Shown: piece by piece, positions 1-5,643 of the stretch | Numbering within the stretch: position 1 is the first letter of the stretch | Layout: each line of letters begins with the position of its first letter | Translations under genes and position numbers: made by a program | NCBI GenBank assembly: GCA_027343725.1 | Contig: DAHWKH010000016.1 | Coordinates: 1 to 9,415, forward strand | Origin: Acidiferrobacteraceae bacterium | Lineage (GTDB): Bacteria > Pseudomonadota > Gammaproteobacteria > Acidiferrobacterales > Acidiferrobacteraceae | Direction of reading: 5' to 3' | DNA length: 9,415 nucleotides | Notes under the pieces: generated by a model | Database searches by the model: none | What the model was told of the DNA's origin: nothing | What the model saw: the letters and a program-made list of their open reading frames with translations, nothing else

Positions 1-32
1 TTGATGCAGCTTTCGGTGACCACGTAGGCCAT
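1..32 (-). CDS. fdxA: 7Fe/8Fe ferredoxin, N-terminal fragment (runs off the left edge)
   Basis: Read on the minus strand, an ATG at 32-30 opens a frame encoding MAYVVTESCI, followed by a codon beginning AA (Lys or Asn) at the window edge. This is the characteristic N-terminus of FdxA-type ferredoxins, which start M-x-Y-V-V-T-x-x-C-I-K and continue into the first cluster-binding cysteine motif. The Cys at residue 9 would be the first cluster ligand. A ribosome-binding site GAGGA lies at 44-40, 7 nt before the ATG. Family members are small soluble electron carriers holding a [3Fe-4S] and a [4Fe-4S] cluster. Only ten full codons are visible, so the rest of the gene cannot be checked. It is divergent from the gene at 149. 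The identification rests on a short but distinctive match recalled from the family. Confidence 0.72.
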   Translation of the reverse strand, partial: MAYVVTESCI

Positions 33-57
33 AAGACGATCCTCGACAAAATGACCC

Positions 58-63
58 ATTTTA
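58..63 (-). promoter_or_regulatory. Candidate -10 element for the fdxA-like gene
   Basis: TAAAAT on the minus strand (5/6 to TATAAT) lies 25 nt upstream of the fdxA ATG, which would give a leader of about 20 nt. The hexamer 17 bp further upstream, TTTTCC at 86-81, is a poor -35. The position is plausible but the support is weak. Confidence 0.3.
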
Positions 64-92
64 GGCGAAGCGCCGGCCGAGGAAAACAGCGC

Positions 93-121
93 TTGCAGGC
101 TTGACAGAACCTCGCTAGTAT
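93..121 (+). promoter_or_regulatory. Candidate promoter for the gene at 149
   Basis: TTGCAG (93-98) and TAGTAT (116-121) are 17 bp apart and would start transcription near 128, about 20 nt before the ATG at 149. The -35 matches consensus at only three positions. A perfect TTGACA at 101-106 lies just downstream but is only 9 bp from TAGTAT, so those two cannot work as a pair. Low confidence. Confidence 0.25.
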
Positions 122-148
122 GCCTGAGGACGCTACAGGGGACGTGTG

Positions 149-1435
149 ATGAGAGGGATTGCCGATCTGGACACCCGGCGGCGGACGTGGCGTGAGCGTC
201 GCGTCCGGGAGTGGATCGCGTCGCTCCCCCTGGCGGAACCCGCCCGCGCATTGAGCCTGCTCGCGCGTTCCGTGCGGGCTTTGAACGCAAGCCCGATGGA
301 CCCCTCCACCCGGATCGCGCTCCTATGCTGTTACGAGGAGCCGGCGCGGAATCTGGCCGCGGCGTTGCAAGGGCCCCGGGGCGACGGACAGCGCGTGCTG
401 CTGGCGGCCCTTCACTCGGAGATTGCGCAGGGGTATCAGACCGCGCTCGCATCGGCCGACGTCAGCCGCGAGGGGCGAAGATGCGCGACCCGCGGGGCCT
501 TGCGCCAACTCACCGAGGTGATGCTTGCGGCGTTCCGGGCCTATGTCCCGACCCCCCCGGGTCTGTGGCGCCGCATCCATGCCCTATTCCGCAACGACGA
601 ACTCTTGGGCGAAGAGGTCGAGCAGGCCTATGTCCAAGCCCTCCTGTTGGGCCTTTCCGACCCGTATGCCTTGCCGGTGGGCGGTATCGATGTCGTGCAT
701 CAGGTGGTGGCCCTGCTGGCGCCCGCGGCGGTCCTGAACCCGACGCAAGGCTTTGCGATCGCCTTCGAGGCCGATCGCGTCGTCGAGGCGCGCGGGGCGG
801 CCGCTTTGTATCTCGACACGGCCCCGGTGCTCGCCGATCTCGCGCGCTGGCGCAAGGACCTCAAGGTCCATAGGCGCTTGCCGGAGGCGCTTGCGCCCTT
901 CGTGTTGCCGGCGCTCGCGGAGCGCCTGTTCGGGCTTCTGCAGCGGAGTTGGTATTCCGGGCCCAGGCGCCGCCTACCGCGCGTGCGCCTCGGGGGCGAG
1001 CGCCTCGTGTGCCACGACCTTGCGACCCTGCGCCGCTGCGCGGGGCTTGGCTCGGGACAGCAGTTCGTCGATCTCGACCGCCCCTTCAATCCCGGGCTCG
1101 CGGCCGCGGTCCGTCTCAGCACCTGGCGGGTGCGCGACGCCGGGCGCGGCGGCTTGTGGCTCAGCACGCACGAGTTGTCGGGCGCGCCGCCCTTGCCGGG
1201 CGCGTGGATTGGTATCAAGGATCCCCACGGGGACGGCGAGTGGCGGATCGGCAGCGTGCGCTGGTTGAAGCGCGCGCGACCCCACGAATACGCGATCGGT
1301 GTGCAGATCCTCGGGGATATGCAGGCGCGCGCGGTCTTGCGCGCGGGCTTCCCGACGGCGACCCGGCCGCCGCGTCTGTGGCCCGCGGCCGCGGCCGGCG
1401 TGGGCGGCCGCCTCGTCCGAACGGGCGATGCCTAG
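149..1435 (+). CDS. Uncharacterised conserved protein with degenerate PilZ-like C-terminal domain
   Basis: The product is a 428-residue soluble protein with no signal peptide or membrane segment. ATG 149 is preferred because GGGGA at 138-142 is 6 nt upstream; the in-frame GTG at 146 would be only 3 nt away. Residues ~25-240 look helical and carry features I recall from an uncharacterised proteobacterial family: a PLAEPARAL stretch near 27-35, a LNASPMDPSTR stretch near 45-55, an EIAQGYQ stretch near 91-97 and a LGLSDPYALPVG stretch near 167-178. Residues ~325-390 resemble a PilZ beta-barrel: D330-x-G332-x-x-G335 stands where PilZ has D/N-x-S-x-x-G, followed by a GSVRW strand (368-372) and GVQILG (384-389). 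The serine is absent and no clear RxxxR motif precedes it at the usual distance (the nearest candidate is RRLPR at 274-278), so c-di-GMP binding is doubtful. The gene lies between fdxA and suhB with no functional link visible. Function unknown. Confidence 0.8.
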   Translation: MRGIADLDTRRRTWRERRVREWIASLPLAEPARALSLLARSVRALNASPMDPSTRIALLCCYEEPARNLAAALQGPRGDGQRVLLAALHSEIAQGYQTALASADVSREGRRCATRGALRQLTEVMLAAFRAYVPTPPGLWRRIHALFRNDELLGEEVEQAYVQALLLGLSDPYALPVGGIDVVHQVVALLAPAAVLNPTQGFAIAFEADRVVEARGAAALYLDTAPVLADLARWRKDLKVHRRLPEALAPFVLPALAERLFGLLQRSWYSGPRRRLPRVRLGGERLVCHDLATLRRCAGLGSGQQFVDLDRPFNPGLAAAVRLSTWRVRDAGRGGLWLSTHELSGAPPLPGAWIGIKDPHGDGEWRIGSVRWLKRARPHEYAIGVQILGDMQARAVLRAGFPTATRPPRLWPAAAAGVGGRLVRTGDA

Positions 1436-2208
1436 GGGGTCTGGAAGCGCTCGTGCAGGAGTTGAAAGACGCGGGGATTACCGGCGAGGACGTGGCCGGT
1501 CGTGACTGGGTCCGCGTCCGAAAACAGATCCGCCGCGAGCCCGCCGGCCTCGCGCACGAGCAGGAGGCCCGCGGCCACGTCCCACGGTTTGAGGCCCGTC
1601 TCCCAGAACCCGTCCAATCGCCCGCAGGCGACGTAAGCGAGATCCAAGGCCGCGGAGCCCGCGCGGCGCACACCGCTCGTTCGCAGCGCCACGCGCTCGA
1701 AGAATCCGATCCATTGCGCGACATCGTCGCCGTGCCGGAACGGGAACCCGGTCCCCAGGAGCGCCGAGTCGAGATCGGCGGTGCGGCTGACGCGCACGCG
1801 CCGGCCGTTGAGCTGCGCCCCGTCGCCGCGGGTGGCGCTGAACAGCTCGTTGCGCAAGGGGTCGAAGACCACGGCCTGTTCGAGTCGCCCGCGATGCCGT
1901 AAGGCAATGGAGACGGCGAATTGCGGGAAGCCATGCAGGAAGTTGGTGGTCCCGTCGAGCGGGTCGATGATCCACTCGTAATCGTTTCCGGCCGTCGAGC
2001 CGCTCTCCTCGGCGAGGATCGCGTGATCGGGATAGGCGCCGCGCAAGGTGTCGATGATCAACTCCTCGGCGCGGCGATCGACCTCGCTCACGAAGTCGTG
2101 ACGGCTCTTGGTTTCGACCCGCAACCGGTCGACGTCCGGCAAGGCCCGGACGATGACGGCGCCGGCGCGGCGCGCGGCTTTGACGGCGGTGTTGAGCATC
2201 GGATGCAT
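1432..2208 (-). CDS. suhB: Inositol-1-monophosphatase family protein SuhB
   Basis: This 258-residue protein belongs to the Mg2+-dependent inositol monophosphatase family. Metal-binding motifs are intact: AEESG (66-70, Glu67), IDPLDGTTNFLHGFP (81-95, with Asp82 and Asp85), and WDVAAG (209-214, Asp210). E. coli SuhB (267 aa) hydrolyses inositol-1-phosphate and also acts in rRNA transcription antitermination, so a role in ribosome synthesis is possible here by analogy. The start MHPMLN is chosen because AGGA (2219-2216) is 7 nt upstream and family members begin M-x-P-M-L-N. The open frame continues further upstream but that part does not resemble the family. It is transcribed divergently from trmJ, an arrangement I recall from Pseudomonas. 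The TAG stop shares a CTAG with the stop of the convergent gene ending at 1435. Confidence 0.96.
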   Translation of the reverse strand: MHPMLNTAVKAARRAGAVIVRALPDVDRLRVETKSRHDFVSEVDRRAEELIIDTLRGAYPDHAILAEESGSTAGNDYEWIIDPLDGTTNFLHGFPQFAVSIALRHRGRLEQAVVFDPLRNELFSATRGDGAQLNGRRVRVSRTADLDSALLGTGFPFRHGDDVAQWIGFFERVALRTSGVRRAGSAALDLAYVACGRLDGFWETGLKPWDVAAGLLLVREAGGLAADLFSDADPVTTGHVLAGNPRVFQLLHERFQTP

Positions 2209-2232
2209 GGGTCGGTCCTGCAAAAGCGCTGC

Positions 2233-2238
2233 ATTGTA
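2233..2238 (-). promoter_or_regulatory. Candidate -10 element for suhB
   Basis: TACAAT on the minus strand (5/6 to TATAAT) is 24 nt upstream of the suhB ATG, giving a leader of roughly 18 nt. The -35 position 17 bp upstream reads TTTCGC, which is weak. It sits in the 94-bp gap shared with trmJ. Confidence 0.4.
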
Positions 2239-2267
2239 GCGGGCTGTGTCGGGCCGCGAAAGGCTCA

Positions 2268-2276
2268 TGGTATCCT
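2268..2276 (+). promoter_or_regulatory. Candidate extended -10 element for trmJ
   Basis: TGG followed by TATCCT forms a TGn-extended -10 (TATCCT is 4/6 to TATAAT), 26 nt before the trmJ ATG. No good -35 is visible 16-18 bp upstream, which is tolerable for an extended -10. It could drive trmJ alone or feed the cysE-isc genes behind it. Confidence 0.3.
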
Positions 2277-2302
2277 GCCGCTCACTCGAGGGGCCCTCTG
2301 CC

Positions 2303-3049
2303 ATGAATCTCGCAAACGTCCGCATCGTGCTCGTGCGCCCGCAGCATCCCGGCAATATCGGGGCGTGCGCGCGGGCAATGAAAAACATGGGACTCCAGGA
2401 TCTCGTCCTGGTCGCCCCGCGGCCGTTCTCGCTCGCCGAGGCGAAACCGCGCGCGGCCGGAGCCGATGATGTGCTGGTATCCGCGCGCACGCTGAACGAC
2501 GTGCGCGCGGCGGTCGCCGATTGCGCCCTGGTGGTGGCAACGAGCGCCCGCGCGCGCACGATCGCCTGGCCAAACCTCACGCCCCGGTCGGCGGCCGCGG
2601 CCCTAGGCCCCGTCTCTCGCCAAGCGCCGGTCACGGTTCTGTTCGGCGCCGAACGGACCGGGCTCACCAACGAGGAACTCGATTTCGCGCATGCGCTCGT
2701 GCGCATCCCGGTCGCGCCGACGTTCCCCTCGCTCAATCTCGCCGCCGCGGTCCAGATCCTGTGCTATGAACTCCGTTTGGCCGCGGACGGCGAGGCGCCC
2801 CCGGCGGACGACCATGTCCCGGCGGCGCAGGAGCCTTTCAATCAGTTTCTCGATCACCTCGAGCGGGTGGCGGTTGGGATCGGGTTTCTGGATCCACGCA
2901 ATCCGCGTAAGCTCATGCGCCGTCTCACCCGGCTCTTCCGCCGCGCGCGGCCCGACGCCAATGAACTCAACATCCTGCGCGGCATCCTGACCGCCATCGA
3001 GCGGCCCGTGCCGCCGGCCTCGGCGCTCGGGGAGCGCGATCAATCTTGA
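2303..3049 (+). CDS. trmJ: tRNA (cytidine/uridine-2'-O-)-methyltransferase TrmJ
   Basis: A 248-residue SPOUT-family methyltransferase, close to the E. coli length of 246. Family members use S-adenosylmethionine to 2'-O-methylate position 32 in the anticodon loop of several tRNAs. The SPOUT motifs are all present: NIGACARAMKNMGL (18-31) with the likely catalytic Arg24, LFGAERTGLTNEEL (113-126), and PSLNLAAAVQILCYEL (142-157), which forms the cofactor-binding knot. Residues ~175-235 form the C-terminal helical extension typical of TrmJ. ATG 2303 is preferred over in-frame starts from 2246 because homology begins at MNLANVRIVLVRPQHPGN and GAGGGG (2288-2293) lies 9 nt upstream. The TGA stop (3047-3049) is inside the TTGACA of the cysE control region. 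In E. coli trmJ also lies just upstream of iscR. Confidence 0.95.
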   Translation: MNLANVRIVLVRPQHPGNIGACARAMKNMGLQDLVLVAPRPFSLAEAKPRAAGADDVLVSARTLNDVRAAVADCALVVATSARARTIAWPNLTPRSAAAALGPVSRQAPVTVLFGAERTGLTNEELDFAHALVRIPVAPTFPSLNLAAAVQILCYELRLAADGEAPPADDHVPAAQEPFNQFLDHLERVAVGIGFLDPRNPRKLMRRLTRLFRRARPDANELNILRGILTAIERPVPPASALGERDQS

Positions 3050-3065
3050 CAAAATTAGTCAAGTT
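3042..3065 (+). promoter_or_regulatory. Predicted IscR type-1-like operator upstream of cysE
   Basis: The dyad CTTGAC (3045-3050) - 7 nt - GTCAAG (3058-3063) is perfect over 6-bp arms. Its core TTGACAAAATTAGTCA (3046-3061) closely resembles the operator before iscR, TTGACTAATATAGTCA, with the same GAC-N7-GTC half-site spacing. Against the published type-1 consensus, as I recall it, the core fits but the outer flanks (ATA...TAT) do not. The site covers a perfect TTGACA -35, so a bound regulator would block the promoter. IscR binding is inferred from this similarity. Confidence 0.65.
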
Positions 3066-3075
3066 AGCGCCTAAT
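3046..3075 (+). promoter_or_regulatory. Predicted cysE promoter
   Basis: TTGACA (3046-3051, perfect consensus) and CCTAAT (3070-3075, 4/6 to TATAAT) are separated by 18 bp in a short AT-rich island within GC-rich sequence. Transcription would start near 3082, leaving a ~30-nt leader with a strong ribosome-binding site. This supports a cysE start downstream of 3082 rather than at TTG 3046. An alternative -10, TAATAC at 3072-3077, has a 20-bp spacer. Confidence 0.55.
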
Positions 3076-3111
3076 ACCCGTTTCGCCAGAACACGGGAGG
3101 AGATGCGGCGC

Positions 3112-3858
3112 GTGGACGAACCCGGCTATTTTGCCAGCATTTTCGCGCGTGACCCCGCGGCCCGGTCTCGGTTCGAGATCGTGACCCTCTATCCCGGTGT
3201 CCAGGCGGTGGCCGTCTATCGCGCGGCCCACTGGCTGTGGCAAAAGCGGCTCTTTTGGTGGGCCCAGGCGCTGTCACGGGTGGCGCGCGTCCTGACGGGG
3301 ATCGAGATCCATCCGGGGGCGCGCCTCGGCCGGCGTTTATTCATCGATCACGGCCATGGGGTGGTGATCGGGGAGACCGCCGAGGTCGGGGACGATTGCA
3401 CCTTGTATCAGGGCGTGACCCTGGGGGGCACGAGCTGGCAGCGCGAGAAACGCCATCCGACCCTCGGCCGTCAGGTGGTGGTGGGCGCCGGCGCCAAGGT
3501 CCTCGGGCCGATCACCATCGGCGACGGCGCGCGCATCGGATCGAATTCGGTGGTCGTGAAGGATGTCCCGCCGGGCGCGACCGTCGTGGGGATCCCGGGG
3601 CATGTCGTGGTCAAGCGGGACGACAAGGCCAAGTCGCGGGCAGCACTCGCGGAAAAGATCGGCTTTGCCGCCTACGGCCAGCAGGCGCAGATGCCAGACC
3701 CCGTGGCCCAGGCGATCGACTGTGTCCTGGACCATTTGCAGGTCGTCGATCGGCGCATGGAGCACTTGTGCGAGGAATTGCGTAAGGCCGGGGTCGCCGT
3801 GAGCCCGCTTGAGCCGTGGCGCGCGAACGGCGAGGATCGGGATCGGCAGGGGCAATAG
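3112..3858 (+). CDS. cysE: Serine O-acetyltransferase CysE
   Basis: Transfers acetyl from acetyl-CoA to L-serine to give O-acetylserine, the carbon skeleton for cysteine. From GTG 3112 it is 248 residues, the shorter form with a reduced N-terminal helical domain. IARDPAARS-type and YPG motifs near 11-29 lead into a left-handed beta-helix of hexapeptide repeats from ~66 to ~170. The catalytic histidines match E. coli His158 and His193 with the same 35-residue separation: His80 in DHGHGVVIGE and His115 in KRHPTL. The C-terminal tail runs from about 180 to 248. Start choice is uncertain. GTG 3112 has GAGGAG (3097-3102) 9 nt upstream. ATG 3103 is too close to that site. TTG 3046 would put the promoter inside the gene. 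The cysE-iscR order also occurs in Azotobacter (cysE2) and Pseudomonas, linking cysteine synthesis to the cysteine desulfurase downstream. The TAG stop lies inside the iscR operator. Confidence 0.92.
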   Translation: MDEPGYFASIFARDPAARSRFEIVTLYPGVQAVAVYRAAHWLWQKRLFWWAQALSRVARVLTGIEIHPGARLGRRLFIDHGHGVVIGETAEVGDDCTLYQGVTLGGTSWQREKRHPTLGRQVVVGAGAKVLGPITIGDGARIGSNSVVVKDVPPGATVVGIPGHVVVKRDDKAKSRAALAEKIGFAAYGQQAQMPDPVAQAIDCVLDHLQVVDRRMEHLCEELRKAGVAVSPLEPWRANGEDRDRQGQ

Positions 3859-3878
3859 TTGACTAATATAGTCAGAGA
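3855..3878 (+). promoter_or_regulatory. Predicted IscR type-1 operator upstream of iscR (autoregulation)
   Basis: The site contains ATAGTTGACT and TATAGTCAGAG around a perfect dyad TGACTA (3860-3865) - ATA - TAGTCA (3869-3874). It matches about 21 of 24 positions of the E. coli type-1 consensus as I recall it (ATASYYGACTRWWWYAGTCR plus STAT), failing only at the 3' edge. In E. coli, [2Fe-2S]-IscR binds such sites to repress its own operon when clusters are plentiful. The site covers the -35 TTGACT and the cysE stop codon (3856-3858). Confidence 0.85.
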
Positions 3879-3887
3879 TGCCATCCT
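3859..3887 (+). promoter_or_regulatory. Predicted isc operon promoter
   Basis: TTGACT (3859-3864, 5/6) and CATCCT (3882-3887, 3/6) are 17 bp apart. TGC at 3879-3881 supplies an extended -10 that can offset the weak hexamer. Transcription would begin near 3894, about 20 nt before the iscR ATG. The -35 lies within the IscR operator, as expected for repression by occlusion. Confidence 0.55.
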
Positions 3888-3914
3888 AAGCATCAGGATT
3901 GTCGAGGGACGCTC

Positions 3915-4421
3915 ATGAAACTGACCACAAAAGGACGCTACGCGGTGACAGCGATGCTCGATCTGGCCGTCCACGAGCAGAGTGATACCGTGGCGCTCGC
4001 CGATATCGCGGCCCGCCAGGGGATTTCGCTGTCGTATCTGGAGCAGCTGTTCGCGAAATTGCGCCGCAAGGGTTTGGTGGCGAGCGTGCGCGGCCCGGGC
4101 GGCGGCTACAGCCTGGCGTTGCCCGCCGGCGACATCTCGGTGGCGCAAATCGTGGTGGCGATCAACGAGAACATCGATGCGACGCGCTGCGGCGGCGAGG
4201 AGAATTGCCAGGGCGAGAAGCGGTGCCTCACGCACCAGTTGTGGACGGAATTGAGCCGACGCATTTATGAATTTCTGGACGGCATCACGCTTGCCGACCT
4301 CGTGAGCCAGCCCGGGGTGCAGGAGGTGGTGCTCAGGCAGGCGCAGTGCGGGACGTCACTTGCGGCCGATGAGTACAGTTGGGGCCATGGGGAGAAGTAT
4401 GAGAAAGCCAATTTATCTTGA
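3915..4421 (+). CDS. iscR: Fe-S cluster-sensing transcriptional regulator IscR
   Basis: A 168-residue Rrf2-family regulator (E. coli 162). The N-terminal winged helix-turn-helix begins MKLTTKGRYAVTAMLDLA, with the recognition helix near ISLSYLEQLFAKLRRKGLV (37-55) and the wing at VRGPGGGYSLA (58-68). Cluster ligands Cys92, Cys98, Cys104 and His107 fall at the same numbers as in E. coli, so it should bind a [2Fe-2S] cluster. Holo-IscR represses isc genes through type-1 sites; apo-IscR acts at type-2 sites. GAGG at 3904-3907 is 7 nt before ATG 3915. It is first in the isc operon, preceded by its own predicted operator. Its last 23 nt overlap the start of iscS, so the C-terminal residues (about 161-168) are encoded in the iscS start region. 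Confidence 0.97.
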   Translation: MKLTTKGRYAVTAMLDLAVHEQSDTVALADIAARQGISLSYLEQLFAKLRRKGLVASVRGPGGGYSLALPAGDISVAQIVVAINENIDATRCGGEENCQGEKRCLTHQLWTELSRRIYEFLDGITLADLVSQPGVQEVVLRQAQCGTSLAADEYSWGHGEKYEKANLS

Positions 4422-5613
4422 CTATTCCGCGACCACGCCGGTCGATCCGCGCGTGGCCGAGACGATGTGTCGCTACCTGACGCTCGAAGGCGAGTTCGGG
4501 AACCCGGCGTCGCGTTCGCACGCGTTCGGCTGGCAGGCGGAGAAGGCGGTCGAGGAGGCGCGCGCGCAGGTGGCGGCCTTGATCCACGCCGACCCGAAGG
4601 AGATCGTGTGGACCTCGGGGGCCACGGAGTCCGACAATCTGGCGCTCAAGGGCGCGGCGCATTTCTACCAGAACAAGGGCCGCCACATCGTGACGGTCAA
4701 GACCGAGCATAAGGCGATACTGGACACGACGCGGCAACTCGAGCGCGAGGGGTTCAGTGTCACCTATCTGGATCCGGAGCCCGATGGACTCCTGGACCTC
4801 GCGAAGCTCGAGGCGGCCTTGCGTCCCGATACGATTCTCGTCTCGGTGATGCATGTGAACAATGAGATCGGCGTCATCCAGGATCTCGCGGCCATCAGCC
4901 GGATCGTGCACCCGCGGGGCATCCTGTTGCACTCGGACGCGGCCCAGAGCGCGGGCAAGATTCCGATCGATGTCGCGGCCCTCGGCGTCGATCTTCTGTC
5001 CTTGAGCGGCCACAAGGTGTATGGACCGAAGGGCATCGGCGCGCTGTACGTGCGCCGCAAGCCGCGGGTGCGCCTCGAGGCGCAGATGCACGGCGGAGGG
5101 CACGAGCGCGGGCTGCGGTCCGGGACGCTTGCGACCCACCAGATCGTCGGCATGGGAGAGGCGTTCCGCCTGGCGCGCGAGGAGATGGAGAGCGAAGGCG
5201 CGCGCATTCGGGGGCTGCGGGATCGGCTCCTGGAAGGGCTTTCGGATATCGAAGAGGTATACGTGAACGGGGATCTCGAACAGCGGATCCCCGGGAACCT
5301 GAACGTGAGTTTCAACTTCGTCGAAGGCGAGTCGCTGATCATGGCGTTGAAGGAGATCGCGGTGTCGTCGGGCTCGGCCTGCACGTCGGCAAGCCTCGAG
5401 CCCTCGTACGTCCTGCGGGCGTTGGGACGAAACGACGAACTCGCCCACAGCTCCATCCGTTTCACCCTCGGGCGGTTCACGACCGCTCAGGACGTGGAGG
5501 ACACGATTCGGTTGCTCCATGAAAAAATCAGTCGTCTGCGGGAATTGTCCCCCCTTTGGGAGATGTACAAAGAGGGCATCGATCTGAAGTCTGTGCAGTG
5601 GGCGGCTCATTAA
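4399..5613 (+). CDS. iscS: Cysteine desulfurase IscS
   Basis: PLP-dependent enzyme that removes sulfur from L-cysteine as a persulfide and donates it to IscU and other acceptors such as tRNA thiolation proteins. From ATG 4399 it has 404 residues, exactly the E. coli length, and all key residues keep the E. coli numbers: His104 (TEHKA), Lys206 forming the Schiff base with PLP (SLSGHKVYGP), and the persulfide-bearing Cys328 (SSGSACTSAS). The frame is open upstream to 4360, but homology begins at MRKPIYLDYSATTP, so the longer form is rejected. GGGGAG (4389-4394) is 4 nt from the ATG and lies inside iscR. The 23-nt overlap with iscR suggests translational coupling. IscU follows after 30 nt. Confidence 0.98.
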   Translation: MRKPIYLDYSATTPVDPRVAETMCRYLTLEGEFGNPASRSHAFGWQAEKAVEEARAQVAALIHADPKEIVWTSGATESDNLALKGAAHFYQNKGRHIVTVKTEHKAILDTTRQLEREGFSVTYLDPEPDGLLDLAKLEAALRPDTILVSVMHVNNEIGVIQDLAAISRIVHPRGILLHSDAAQSAGKIPIDVAALGVDLLSLSGHKVYGPKGIGALYVRRKPRVRLEAQMHGGGHERGLRSGTLATHQIVGMGEAFRLAREEMESEGARIRGLRDRLLEGLSDIEEVYVNGDLEQRIPGNLNVSFNFVEGESLIMALKEIAVSSGSACTSASLEPSYVLRALGRNDELAHSSIRFTLGRFTTAQDVEDTIRLLHEKISRLRELSPLWEMYKEGIDLKSVQWAAH

Positions 5614-5643
5614 ACCCATAAGTGATGTCAGAAGGAGAGTGAT

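Noticed and set aside
101..121. TTGACA (101-106) with TAGTAT (116-121) as a promoter
   Set aside because: The spacer is 9 bp, too short for a sigma-70 promoter.
103..121. Possible IscR site between fdxA and the PilZ-like gene (GAC at 103-105 with AGT downstream)
   Set aside because: No GTC half-site occurs 7 nt after GAC and no dyad is present.
2246..2302. Upstream extension of trmJ to an ATG at 2246
   Set aside because: TrmJ homology and a good ribosome-binding site both point to ATG 2303. The extension lies in the divergent promoter region.
4360..4398. Upstream in-frame start for iscS at 4360
   Set aside because: It would add 13 residues absent from IscS proteins. ATG 4399 gives exactly 404 residues with E. 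coli numbering of active-site residues.
4418..4430. CTTGACTATTCC as a third IscR half-site or promoter at the iscS start
   Set aside because: It encodes the conserved IscS residues LDYS, lacks the GTC partner half-site, and has no matching -10.
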